Positions 1-8,549 of a stretch of 64,000 nucleotides of DNA are shown piece after piece. The position numbers and the translations under genes are program-made. The DNA lies in NCBI GenBank assembly GCA_005223045.1, contig NJBM01000020.1, positions 39,549-103,548 on the forward strand, given 5' to 3'. Every line of letters begins with the position of its first letter. Position 1 is the first letter of the stretch. This DNA is from Planctomycetes bacterium B3_Pla (GTDB lineage Bacteria > Planctomycetota > Phycisphaerae > Sedimentisphaerales > Anaerobacaceae). The notes under the pieces were generated by a model that had not been told where the DNA came from, searched no databases, and was given only the letters and a program-made list of their open reading frames with translations.

Positions 1-1
1 G

Positions 2-1450
2 ACCACGCCGATCAGCAGCTTTCAGATCGTCATGGGAAAACTCTTCAGCAAGCTGCTTCAGTTGACTCTGCTGCTGGCGATCAGTCTGCCCGTGTTGGCC
101 ATAGTCCGCGTCCTCGGCGGGGTTCCATGGGACTACGTAGTCTCCAGTCTTTGTATTACTCTGACGACCATCCTTTTTGTCGGCTCGCTCAGTCTGTTCT
201 TCTCCATCTTTACGCGAAGTGCATACGTGGCTATCATTGTAAGCTGTCTGACGCTCGGAGTGCTCTTCGCCTTGCTGCCGCTCGGCCTTTATGCTCTCTG
301 GGACGTCACGAACTCAACCATATCGGAAACGAGCATCCTGTCCGCGATTTTTCTGCCGAATCCCTACTGCAATCTGTTCTTCAGCACCATAATGATGGTA
401 GAACCGCGTGCGGCCGCACCGGTGCCCATTCCCTCCTGGCCCTTGCACTGCGGGATAATGTTGGCCGCCTCGGCGGTCGTTTTGTCTGTCTCTGTGATTA
501 GCGTGCGCAAAGTGGCGCTGGGCCAGGCCGCCGGTCAGCTTGGTGTTTCTTTTCGCAAACGCCGCTCCGGCAAGAATGCGACGCAGGCTCCGGCAGGCAG
601 GCAGAACTTCACAGCGACAACCAGACGCGTCACAGGCCCTCCCGTTCTATGGAAAGAGCTAAGATTCCCAATTTTAGGACGGCGAAAAGTCGCTGCTTTG
701 ATAGCTATCGCTGTTACCCTGATACTCTTGCTCGTAACATACCTCCTGTGCGCCGATGAGAACGCATTGGATGATGAAGGAACTCACATGATATATGCGA
801 CGATTTTTTTGGGGATTGGGATACTTTACACACTCGTCCTTCCCGCCACGTGCATCTCTTCCGAAAAGGAATCTCGCTCCTGGCCGATATTACTGACAAC
901 AATTCTGGATGACAGAGAAATTCTGTTCGGCAAATTTGTTGGTGTCCTCCGGCGCTGTTTTCCCGCCTGGCTTTTCTTGATAGGCCATATCGTCTTATTT
1001 AGTCTGGTAGGATTCATCCATCCGATTGCCATAATCATGACCGCGATTCTGGTAATGTGGATTACAGTTTTTCTTGCCGGCACGGGCATCTATTTCAGCT
1101 CCTGCTTCAAACGCACCACCACGGCGGTGATAATGAATTTCGCTTTGGCCGGGTTAATCTGGGTCATCGCGCCGATTATGCTGGGTATAATCGGGCTAAT
1201 AAAACGCGGGTCCGACCTTGGCGAGGTTTATATCTTAGCCAATCCTATGGTGCATATCATAGTAATCATGTTAGGCACGGTTGGTGAAGCTCACCATGGA
1301 CTTCAGCAACTGAGTTTCGATTGGCCTTACGGCAACGAAGGCTTTGGCTTTACGATGCGTGTTCTTCTGGTCACTATGGCGATACACGTGCTGGTCGGTG
1401 CGCTCTTCGCCTGGCGCGCCAAGCGCCGGTTCCGACGAAATATTTTTTGA
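2..1450 (+). CDS. ABC-2-type transporter permease, 5'-truncated by window edge
   Basis: This is a multi-pass membrane protein of the ABC-2 permease type, probably the membrane part of an exporter. The frame is open to the first base of the window, and the residues before the first ATG (position 32) match the interior of the next gene (TTPISSFQIVMGK against TTPINSFQIVMGK). The true start therefore lies upstream, and about 130 residues are missing by comparison with the neighbour. The visible part contains the second half of module one and a complete second module, which begins GPPVLWKELR and carries an ITSEKESRSWP-like loop. It ends in the same RRNIF tail as the next gene, so the two are tandem paralogues. 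The substrate is unknown, and no matching exporter-type ATPase is visible in the window. Confidence 0.8.
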   Translation, partial: TTPISSFQIVMGKLFSKLLQLTLLLAISLPVLAIVRVLGGVPWDYVVSSLCITLTTILFVGSLSLFFSIFTRSAYVAIIVSCLTLGVLFALLPLGLYALWDVTNSTISETSILSAIFLPNPYCNLFFSTIMMVEPRAAAPVPIPSWPLHCGIMLAASAVVLSVSVISVRKVALGQAAGQLGVSFRKRRSGKNATQAPAGRQNFTATTRRVTGPPVLWKELRFPILGRRKVAALIAIAVTLILLLVTYLLCADENALDDEGTHMIYATIFLGIGILYTLVLPATCISSEKESRSWPILLTTILDDREILFGKFVGVLRRCFPAWLFLIGHIVLFSLVGFIHPIAIIMTAILVMWITVFLAGTGIYFSSCFKRTTTAVIMNFALAGLIWVIAPIMLGIIGLIKRGSDLGEVYILANPMVHIIVIMLGTVGEAHHGLQQLSFDWPYGNEGFGFTMRVLLVTMAIHVLVGALFAWRAKRRFRRNIF

Positions 1451-1462
1451 GAAGTGTTCCAA

Positions 1463-3271
1463 ATGCTCATGACTACTGCTTTGTGGAACTTTTTCGGGTG
1501 TTTTTTCAGCCTGTCACGGCTGACCGGACCTATTTTCGATAAGGAACTTCGTGTCTCCAGCCGGCGGCGCAGAAACTATGTTCTTCGATTCGTTTATTTA
1601 GCTTTCCTGACCACCTTCCTTGTTCTGATTTGGATCGAAGTGATGGATCATGGCGGTTCCGGCTTGTATCGAATGTCCCGAATGGCCGAGGCGGGAAAAG
1701 CCATAGTTGCATGTATTGTTTGGTTCCAGTTTTGTGTCACTCAAATCGTCGCCGTGATTATGCTCAGCACCTCGATAAGCGACGAAATCTACCACCGCAC
1801 GCTTGGTTTGCTGATGACCACCCCGATCAACAGCTTCCAGATTGTCATGGGAAAACTCCTCAGCAAACTGTTGCAATTGATTTTGCTGCTGGCGATAAGC
1901 TTGCCCCTGCTGGCTATCGTACGCGTGTTTGGCGGTGTGCCGTGGAGCTACGTTATCTCCAGCCTCTGCATCACCCTGGCGACCATTATTTTCGTCGGCT
2001 CGCTCAGCCTGTTTTTCTCTATCTTCACGCGGAAGGCCTACGTTGTGATCATTCTGACTTGCCTGACAATCGCTGCGCTCTTCGCGTTGCTGCCGTTCAT
2101 GGCATTTATGTTCTGGCACGCTTTCGAACTGCGGCCGGCCATTTCTGAGAAGACTCTGTTTGAGATACTCCTTCTGCCGAATCCCTACTGCAACTTGTTT
2201 TTTAATACGATGATTATGACGACACCACGTCTGCCGGGCGGGATGCCTTCTTTCGCCTGGCCCCTGCACTGCGGCATAATCCTGGCCGCCTCGGTGGTGC
2301 TTTTGTCAGTGTGTGTGATCAGAGTACGCAAAGTAGGATTGCGCCAAGCTACGGGGCAGTTGGGTTCATCTTCTCGAAAGCGCCGCTCGTGCAAGAATCC
2401 CTCTCAGGCTTTGGCAGGTGAGCAGGATCTCGCGGTAGAGCACAGACGCATAACGGGGCCTCCGGTTCTTTGGAAAGAGTTAAGATCTCACACCTTGGGA
2501 CGGCGTAAACTTTTAACCGTGATCGGCGCGGTCTCAATTTGTCTCATAGTGCTGCTGGTAACATACGTCCTTTGTCTTATGGAGGATATCCTGGATGACG
2601 AAGAGATCCAAATGACATACGCCGTGATTTTTCTTGGACTCGGGATGCTGTCCACCGTTGTTCTGGCTTCGACGTGCATCACTTCTGAAAAGGAGTCTCG
2701 ATCCTGGCCTCTGCTACTGACTACGACTCTCGATGACAAAGACATCCTGTTCGGCAAGTTTGTCGGCACGGTGCGCCGATGTCTTCCAGTATGGCTCTTG
2801 TTGCTCGGCCATACTGTCCTCTTTAGCCTGACGGCCATCCTCCATCCCGTTGCCATCCTTCAAACAGGCATACTCATGACGGGGGTGATTGTGTTTCTCG
2901 CCGGCAGCGGTCTCTACTTCAGCTCGTGCTACAAGCGTACGACCACGGCGGTCATGATGAATTCTGCTCTGGCAGTTGTAATCTGGGCGATAATCCCTTT
3001 CATAATGGCCATAATTGGCGGGATCCATCGTGAAGTTCGCCCTTTGATTGAGACCTGTATAGATACAAATCCCTTTGTCCACGCAGTCGTCATCTTCGAG
3101 GCTGCTGTCGACAATCCCGGCAGCTACCGGTGGTTCAATTACGGTGGCTCGAATTCCACCGATGGTGTAGCATCAACAATCTGGATGTTGACTTGTATGG
3201 TCGGTTATGTGTCCTTGGGCTTGCTCTTTGCCTGGCGCGCCAAGTGTCGATTCCGACGAAACATCTTTTGA
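1463..3271 (+). CDS. ABC-2-type transporter permease (tandem paralogue)
   Basis: About 600 residues of predicted integral membrane protein made of two ABC-2-like modules in one chain. The first starts near GPIFDKELR with the SISDEIYHRTLGLLMTTPI segment. The second starts near GPPVLWKELR with ITSEKESRSWPLLLTTTLDD. Each module has about six hydrophobic stretches, and a basic hydrophilic linker (SSRKRRSCKN) separates them. The start is uncertain: GTG at 1454 and ATG at 1463 or 1469 are all possible. I prefer 1463 because a weak GAGAAG lies just upstream. The gene follows the preceding paralogue after 12 nt, so they are presumably co-transcribed. The ATPase downstream belongs to the importer class, so partnership is doubtful. 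Confidence 0.75.
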   Translation: MLMTTALWNFFGCFFSLSRLTGPIFDKELRVSSRRRRNYVLRFVYLAFLTTFLVLIWIEVMDHGGSGLYRMSRMAEAGKAIVACIVWFQFCVTQIVAVIMLSTSISDEIYHRTLGLLMTTPINSFQIVMGKLLSKLLQLILLLAISLPLLAIVRVFGGVPWSYVISSLCITLATIIFVGSLSLFFSIFTRKAYVVIILTCLTIAALFALLPFMAFMFWHAFELRPAISEKTLFEILLLPNPYCNLFFNTMIMTTPRLPGGMPSFAWPLHCGIILAASVVLLSVCVIRVRKVGLRQATGQLGSSSRKRRSCKNPSQALAGEQDLAVEHRRITGPPVLWKELRSHTLGRRKLLTVIGAVSICLIVLLVTYVLCLMEDILDDEEIQMTYAVIFLGLGMLSTVVLASTCITSEKESRSWPLLLTTTLDDKDILFGKFVGTVRRCLPVWLLLLGHTVLFSLTAILHPVAILQTGILMTGVIVFLAGSGLYFSSCYKRTTTAVMMNSALAVVIWAIIPFIMAIIGGIHREVRPLIETCIDTNPFVHAVVIFEAAVDNPGSYRWFNYGGSNSTDGVASTIWMLTCMVGYVSLGLLFAWRAKCRFRRNIF

Positions 3272-3291
3272 TCATTGCTCAGGCACAAGTT

Positions 3292-4413
3292 ATGGCTCGA
3301 ATCTTACTGGAAAATGTGACGAAGGTTTTTGACGGCGAAGTTGCCGCTGTCTCAGATTTCAACTTAGAGGTTGCCGACGGCGAGTTTATGGTCATCGTCG
3401 GGCCAAGCGGCTGCGGCAAGACCACAACTCTAAGAATGATTGCAGGGCTGGAAGAAGTTACTTCCGGCAACATTTATATCGGGGATACATTGGTCAATGA
3501 TGTGCCGCCGAGAGACCGCAATATTGCGATGGTGTTTCAAAATTATGCCTTGTATCCCCACATGACGGCGCGTCAGAACATGGCGTTTGCTCTGAAGATG
3601 CGAAAGTGCCCCAGGGCTGAGATAAACAAGCGCATCGACGAAGCCGCCAGGCTGCTCGGCATCGAGCGCTTGCTCAAACGAAAGCCCAGGGCCTTGTCCG
3701 GCGGCCAGCGCCAGCGAGTCGCTCTCGGCAGGGCCATTGTTCGCAAACCCAGGGCCTTTCTGTTCGACGAACCCTTGAGCAATCTCGACGCGAGGCTGCG
3801 GCTGACTACCCGCGCGGAAATAAAAGACCTGCACCGCAGATTGCAGACTACGACTATTTACGTTACCCACGACCAGGCGGAGGCAATGAGCCTCGGCGAC
3901 CGGCTTTGTGTGGTGGATGACGGCGTAATCCAGCAAATAGCCGATCCCGTCGAGGTGTATGAGCGACCGGCCAACAGATTCGTAGCGGGCTTTCTCGGCA
4001 CACCACCTATGAACTTCTTTTCGGGCTGTATAACGTACCGGGCGGATGAGGTCTGTTTTGTAATAGGCGATCAGGTCATCGTACTGCCGCAACGTTTGAC
4101 AAGCGCGCTGAGAGATTACCGTAATAAGGACATGATCCTGGGGGTAAGACCTGAGAACATCTCATCAAACCAGTTTCCGGGCCAGGCGAATAACGTCATT
4201 TCCGCAACTGTCAATGTAGTCGAGCCGTTAGGCGCAAGGACGGACGTTTACTTAACTAATCATGGCGGGCAGAAATTCATCGCCGGCATTGATCCTCACA
4301 CCCGGCTCAGGGCGAACGATACGGTGGAAATGTACGTTGACCTGGAGAAAGTTCACATATTCGAGTTTGAAGGCGCGGGCAGGAATGTTGCCTTATCTAA
4401 CCAGCCGGGCTGA
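3292..4413 (+). CDS. ABC transporter ATP-binding protein, MalK/UgpC type
   Basis: This is the cytoplasmic ATPase subunit of a carbohydrate-type ABC importer. From the ATG at 3292 the 373-residue protein shows Walker A GPSGCGKTT (37-45), a Q-loop Gln at 83, signature LSGGQ (135-139), Walker B FLFDE, a D-loop and the switch His at 193 (VTHDQAEA). A C-terminal TOBE/OB region follows from about 285. Length and layout are typical of MalK/UgpC, the multi-partner sugar-uptake ATPases. The frame extends upstream, but that part overlaps the previous gene and is not MalK-like. No MalF/MalG-type permease or solute-binding protein is in the window, so it may serve transporters elsewhere. Oxidoreductases that could act on sugars follow at 4515 and 5564. 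Confidence 0.9.
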   Translation: MARILLENVTKVFDGEVAAVSDFNLEVADGEFMVIVGPSGCGKTTTLRMIAGLEEVTSGNIYIGDTLVNDVPPRDRNIAMVFQNYALYPHMTARQNMAFALKMRKCPRAEINKRIDEAARLLGIERLLKRKPRALSGGQRQRVALGRAIVRKPRAFLFDEPLSNLDARLRLTTRAEIKDLHRRLQTTTIYVTHDQAEAMSLGDRLCVVDDGVIQQIADPVEVYERPANRFVAGFLGTPPMNFFSGCITYRADEVCFVIGDQVIVLPQRLTSALRDYRNKDMILGVRPENISSNQFPGQANNVISATVNVVEPLGARTDVYLTNHGGQKFIAGIDPHTRLRANDTVEMYVDLEKVHIFEFEGAGRNVALSNQPG

Positions 4414-4514
4414 TGACTTCAAAATGAGTGGACAGTCTGCTGTCGCCGCACTATAATCAGGCCGAATTTTGTGTGCTTATGTCGGTTTTTGACTCTATTC
4501 GATGGAGAGCTTAG

Positions 4515-5546
4515 TTGAAAGCTTTACTTTATACAAAGCCGTACACCTTTGAATATACGGATTTTCCCGATCCGGTCGCCGGTGACGACGATGTGCTGAT
4601 TCGCGTTAAGGCCTGTGGTATTTGCGGCTCGGACGTTCACGGCTACACCGGCAAAACGGGCAGGAGAATTCCGCCTCTTATCATGGGCCACGAGGCGGCC
4701 GGAATCGTCGAGGATACCGGCAAGAACGTAAACGTCTTCGAGAAGGGCGACAGGGTCTGCTTCGACTCGACAGTCTATTGCAACAAATGCCAGGCGTGCC
4801 GGCAGGGCCGTTTCAATCGCTGTGACCAGCGCCAGGTGCTGGGCGTCTCCGTCCCGGCCTTCAAGAGGCACGGCACATTTGCCGAGTACGTGGCGGTCCC
4901 GTGGTGGATTGTCTCGAAGATTCCGGATGAATTGTCGTTCGTCCACGCGGCCCTTTTGGAACCGGCGTCGATAGGCACGCACGCCGCAAACAGGGCGGCA
5001 ATATCCGCGGGCGACACCGTGGCGGTCATCGGGGCCGGGACAATCGGTCTTTTCATTATGCAGGGCGCCAGGCTGCAAGGCGCTGGTAGAGTCATCGCGG
5101 TTGATATTAACGAGTTTCGGCTCGACCTGGCGAAAAAGCTCGGCGCCGACAAGCTCATAAACCCTCTTAAATCCGATCTGGCCGAGGCGGTTCTACAGGA
5201 AACAGACAACAAAGGAGCTAACGTTACTCTCGAAGCGGTGGGGTATGCGAAGACTTTCGCCGATGCGGTCTCGGTAACGAGAATGGGCGGGCACGTTGTT
5301 GCCGTAGGCAATCTGGAGAAGAAAGCGGATTTCGATTTGCAGCAATTGGTCGCCAGAGAACATACTTTCATAGGTTCGTATGCAAGTTCGGGTGAATTTC
5401 GCGATTGCATCGATCTGGTAGCTGCACGCAAGATCAATGTTGAGCCTCTGATCAGCGAAGTCTTGCCCCTGGAGGAAGGACCTGGCGCCTTTGACAGATT
5501 GCTCAAGGGTGAGGAAAATCTGCTGAAAATCGTCCTGGAGCCATAG
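4515..5546 (+). CDS. zinc-dependent medium-chain alcohol/polyol dehydrogenase
   Basis: A 343-residue MDR-family NAD(P)-dependent dehydrogenase, probably oxidising a sugar alcohol or related polyol. The catalytic zinc ligands are visible as CGICGSD (C37) and GHEAAG (H59, E60). Four structural-zinc cysteines sit in the CNKC-x2-C-x7-C lobe (89, 92, 95, 103). The Rossmann motif GAGTIG lies near 175. The start is a TTG at 4515, chosen because GGAG lies 7 nt upstream and the protein begins with the family-typical MKALLY. It resembles sorbitol, threonine or galactitol-phosphate dehydrogenases, and the substrate cannot be read from sequence. An SDR gene follows after 17 nt, so the two dehydrogenases probably form a small operon. 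Confidence 0.88.
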   Translation: MKALLYTKPYTFEYTDFPDPVAGDDDVLIRVKACGICGSDVHGYTGKTGRRIPPLIMGHEAAGIVEDTGKNVNVFEKGDRVCFDSTVYCNKCQACRQGRFNRCDQRQVLGVSVPAFKRHGTFAEYVAVPWWIVSKIPDELSFVHAALLEPASIGTHAANRAAISAGDTVAVIGAGTIGLFIMQGARLQGAGRVIAVDINEFRLDLAKKLGADKLINPLKSDLAEAVLQETDNKGANVTLEAVGYAKTFADAVSVTRMGGHVVAVGNLEKKADFDLQQLVAREHTFIGSYASSGEFRDCIDLVAARKINVEPLISEVLPLEEGPGAFDRLLKGEENLLKIVLEP

Positions 5547-5563
5547 AATTCGAGGAGTTGAAT

Positions 5564-6343
5564 ATGCAGGATTTGTTTGATCTTTCCGGCAAAGTGGCAG
5601 TCGTGACCGGGGCCAGCCGGGGACTGGGTCAGTATTTCGGCAGGGCGCTTGCCAATGCCGGAGCCGATCTGGTCATTACCAGCAGGACGTTAGCGAGTCT
5701 GACCGAATTCAAGCAGGAAATAGAATCTTTAGGAAGAAAGGCGCTGGCCGTTCAGATGGATGTGCTTTGTCAAAGTGACATTGAGAACATGGTTCAGATG
5801 GCGATAAAAGAATATGGCAAAATTGATATTCTGGTCAACAACGCCGGCTTGAATATTCGAAGCGCAAGCGCCGAGTTTGCCTGGGAGGATTGGGATACGG
5901 TCGTGGACACTAATCTCAAGGGCAATTTCTTCTGCGCCCAGGCGGTGGGCAGGGAGATGATAAAACGCAATTACGGCAGAATAATAAACATGGGTTCGTG
6001 CACGTGTGTTTTCGGCATGGAAGGCATCGCACCCTATACGGCGAGCCGGGGCGGAGTCCTGTTGATGACCAGGAGTCTGGCCGCCGAGTGGGGCAAATAC
6101 GGAATCACAGTGAACGTACTGGCCCCCGGCTGGTTCAAGACGGCACAAAACGCGGCTCTGTACGAGAACAAGGAGTGGTTGACTAATGTCAAGAGCCGTA
6201 TTCCCTTAAATCGTCCCGGTCTGCCGAATGACCTTGACGGCACGGTTATCTTCCTTGCATCCGACGCTTCGGCGTATATTACAGGCCAGATGATCTTAGT
6301 CGATGGCGGTTTCACCACGGGGGCTACCAAGGCAATAACGTGA
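5564..6343 (+). CDS. SDR family oxidoreductase with YxxxR in place of YxxxK
   Basis: A classical short-chain dehydrogenase/reductase of 259 residues, similar to gluconate 5-dehydrogenase or glucose 1-dehydrogenase types. Visible are the cofactor motif GASRGLG, NNAG near 88, a catalytic Ser region (NMGS) and a C-terminal VDGGFT. The catalytic tyrosine motif reads YTASR (Y158, R162): the normally invariant lysine is replaced by arginine. The ATG at 5564 is chosen over the TTG at 5558 because CGAGGAG at 5551-5557 is correctly spaced only for the ATG. It follows the alcohol dehydrogenase by 17 nt and precedes rfbA by 16 nt, so it may be transcribed with the rhamnose genes. Confidence 0.88.
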   Translation: MQDLFDLSGKVAVVTGASRGLGQYFGRALANAGADLVITSRTLASLTEFKQEIESLGRKALAVQMDVLCQSDIENMVQMAIKEYGKIDILVNNAGLNIRSASAEFAWEDWDTVVDTNLKGNFFCAQAVGREMIKRNYGRIINMGSCTCVFGMEGIAPYTASRGGVLLMTRSLAAEWGKYGITVNVLAPGWFKTAQNAALYENKEWLTNVKSRIPLNRPGLPNDLDGTVIFLASDASAYITGQMILVDGGFTTGATKAIT

Positions 6344-6359
6344 GAACAAGGAGTCGAAT

Positions 6360-7085
6360 ATGGACTTGAGAGGCGTAGTCCTTGGCGGGGGCACAGGCTC
6401 GCGGCTTATGCCGTTGACGAAGGTCACGAATAAGCATTTGCTGCCGGTCGGTCAAAAGCCAATGATATATTACCCCATTGAAAGGCTGACAGCCGTCGGC
6501 ATCGAGGAGATACTGATCGTGACCGGGATCGAGCACATGGGCGACGTTGTCGGTCTGTTAGGTTCCGGCAAAGACTTCGGCTGCCGATTTACATACAAGG
6601 TCCAGGACGAGGCCGGCGGGATTGCACAGGCCCTGGCATTGGCTGAGAATTTCGCCGACAATCACCCTACAATTGTCATTCTCGGCGACAATATCTTCCG
6701 GGCAAGCCTCAAGAGCTATGCCGAGAAGTTCATCGCCCAGAAGACAGGGGCGAGGATACTTCTCAAACAGGTGGCGAATCCGCAGCGTTTCGGCGTCGCG
6801 GAGCTGTCCGACGACAAGATTGTCGGCATCGAAGAAAAGCCGCAAGAGCCAAAGTCGAACTACGCCGTAACCGGCATATATTTCTACGACGCCCATGTTT
6901 TTAACATAATACGAGAACTCAAGCCGTCGGCTCGCGGCGAGCTTGAAATTACACATGTGAACGAAGCCTATATCGCACGAGGCGAGCTGACTTACGATAT
7001 CCTCGATGGCTGGTGGACGGATGCGGGGACATTTGAGTCGCTCAACAGAGCCAATGAATTAGTCGCAAAGGAGCCGCCTCTGTGA
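6360..7085 (+). CDS. rfbA: glucose-1-phosphate thymidylyltransferase
   Basis: First enzyme of dTDP-L-rhamnose synthesis: dTTP plus glucose-1-phosphate gives dTDP-glucose, in the cytoplasm. The N-terminus carries the nucleotidyltransferase signature (LGGGTGSRLMPLT, then NKHLLPV), ILGDNIF for metal and nucleotide binding, and a VEEKPQ-like motif (IEEKPQEPKSNYAVTG). At 241 residues it is shorter than the roughly 290-residue RmlA, so it belongs to the compact class lacking the C-terminal allosteric extension. An AAGGAG precedes the ATG. Its stop overlaps the possible GTG start of rfbC. Order is rfbA-rfbC-rfbD-rfbB. Confidence 0.93.
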   Translation: MDLRGVVLGGGTGSRLMPLTKVTNKHLLPVGQKPMIYYPIERLTAVGIEEILIVTGIEHMGDVVGLLGSGKDFGCRFTYKVQDEAGGIAQALALAENFADNHPTIVILGDNIFRASLKSYAEKFIAQKTGARILLKQVANPQRFGVAELSDDKIVGIEEKPQEPKSNYAVTGIYFYDAHVFNIIRELKPSARGELEITHVNEAYIARGELTYDILDGWWTDAGTFESLNRANELVAKEPPL

Positions 7086-7711
7086 CGCAGGAACGGAGTG
7101 ATGACCGTACCTTGCGTTATTGGTCGAGATCCAAAAACAGAATGAACGTTAAAGAGACAAAGCTGCCGGGAGTGCTGGTGTTGGAACCGGATGTATTCTC
7201 TGATGAGAGAGGATTCTTCTTAGAGACTTGGAATGCAGCGCGTTACGGGGACATTGGCATCCACGGCACGTTTGTGCAGGACAACGTCTCATTTTCCAGG
7301 AAGGATATTTTGCGCGGCTTACATTTTCAGTACCCTCAATCGCAGGGCAAGTTGATTCAGGTTTTGTCGGGCGAGGTTTTGGATGTTGCCGTCGATATCC
7401 GTGCCGGCTCTCCCACTTTTGGCCAGTGGGTCGGAGAGGTGCTCTCCGAGACGAACCACAAACAGATGTATGTTCCGCCGGGATTCGCGCACGGCTATTG
7501 TGTTACGAGCCAAACGGCGCTCTTTTCGTACAAGTGCACCGATTTCTACAATTCGGCAACCGAGAACGGCATCGTATGGAACGACCCGGACATAGGTATT
7601 GACTGGCCGGTGGCCGAGCCGATCCTGTCATCCAAGGACGCCGGCTATACCAGGCTAAAAGACCTTCAGCCCGAGAAGCTACCGCAGTTCGAGGACTTAG
7701 ATGGCAACTAA
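7082..7711 (+). CDS. rfbC: dTDP-4-dehydrorhamnose 3,5-epimerase
   Basis: Second-to-last sugar-modifying step of dTDP-rhamnose synthesis, a cupin-fold epimerase. Recognisable motifs are DERGFFLETW, QDNVSFSRKDILRGLHFQ (active-site His), PPGFAHGY and FYNSATENGIVWNDP. Two starts are possible. The GTG at 7082 has AAAGGAG 8 nt upstream and overlaps the rfbA stop, giving about 20 extra N-terminal residues. The ATG at 7142 begins exactly where the family normally begins (MNVKETKLPGV) but has only a weak ribosome binding site. I list the coupled GTG. The 3' end overlaps rfbD by 11 nt. Confidence 0.92.
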   Translation: MTQERSDDRTLRYWSRSKNRMNVKETKLPGVLVLEPDVFSDERGFFLETWNAARYGDIGIHGTFVQDNVSFSRKDILRGLHFQYPQSQGKLIQVLSGEVLDVAVDIRAGSPTFGQWVGEVLSETNHKQMYVPPGFAHGYCVTSQTALFSYKCTDFYNSATENGIVWNDPDIGIDWPVAEPILSSKDAGYTRLKDLQPEKLPQFEDLDGN

Positions 7712-8549
7712 TACAACCCGAATTGCCATTCTGGGCGGCAAAGGCATGCTCGGCACGGATTTAGCCTCAGCCTGCCGGCAGCAAGGTCTTGACCCGATAG
7801 TCCTGGACCTGCCGGACTTCGACATCACCGATAGCGACCACTTACGGCAGGCTGTTTCCAGCGCCGATATGGTAGTGAATTGTGCCGCATATACGAACGT
7901 GGACGGCGCCGAGAGCGAAGCCGAATTGGCTCATCGGGTCAACGCAGAAGCGGTAGGGCGGCTTGGTGCTGTGGCCCGCGATGCCGATAAATGGGTGTTG
8001 CACATCGGCACTGATTTTGTCTTTGACGGCCGGTCGGACAGGCCTTACATCGAGACCGATATTCCAAATCCAATCAACACATACGGCAAGACAAAACTGG
8101 CAGGAGAGCAACTTTTGGCCCAAACCGGTTGCAGGCATTGCATTATCCGTGTTGAGTGGACTTACGGCTCTGCCGGCAATAATTTCGTAGCCAAGCTAAT
8201 GCGGCGCGTGGAAACAGGCCAGGCAATAAAGGTGGTTGACGACCAGGTAGGCTCGCCGACAGCCACGACCGAGGTTGCGCGAGCGATCTGCAACCTGTTG
8301 GGTAAGAAGCCGGAGGGCATATACCATTTCGCGAGTGCAGGCTACGCCACACGGTTTGAGATGGCAAAATTCATATTCGGCAAGCTCTCGATAGATGCCG
8401 AGCTGCTGGCCTGCAAGACCGGCGATTTTGCAAGTCCTGCCGCAAGGCCCTTGAACAGCCGTTTCGATTGCAGTAAAATTGCCCGTTTGCTTGATGAGCC
8501 AATCGAAGTCTGGCAGGTGCCGTTGGAGCGTTTTTTGAGGCAATTATGA
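7701..8549 (+). CDS. rfbD: dTDP-4-dehydrorhamnose reductase
   Basis: Last step of dTDP-L-rhamnose synthesis, NAD(P)H-dependent reduction of the 4-keto group. The extended-SDR features are an N-terminal GGKGMLGTDL nucleotide site, VNCAAYTNVDGAE, IGTDFVFDG, and a catalytic YGKTKLAGE (YxxxK), followed by WTYG and DDQVGSPT. Length (282) matches the family. The ATG lies inside the end of rfbC (11-nt overlap), and its own stop overlaps the rfbB start as ATGA, so translation of the set is probably coupled. Confidence 0.94.
   Translation: MATNTTRIAILGGKGMLGTDLASACRQQGLDPIVLDLPDFDITDSDHLRQAVSSADMVVNCAAYTNVDGAESEAELAHRVNAEAVGRLGAVARDADKWVLHIGTDFVFDGRSDRPYIETDIPNPINTYGKTKLAGEQLLAQTGCRHCIIRVEWTYGSAGNNFVAKLMRRVETGQAIKVVDDQVGSPTATTEVARAICNLLGKKPEGIYHFASAGYATRFEMAKFIFGKLSIDAELLACKTGDFASPAARPLNSRFDCSKIARLLDEPIEVWQVPLERFLRQL

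Noticed and set aside
1598..2269. 223-codon minus-strand open frame in the permease gene
   Set aside because: Gln/Arg/His-rich shadow of a membrane-protein gene.
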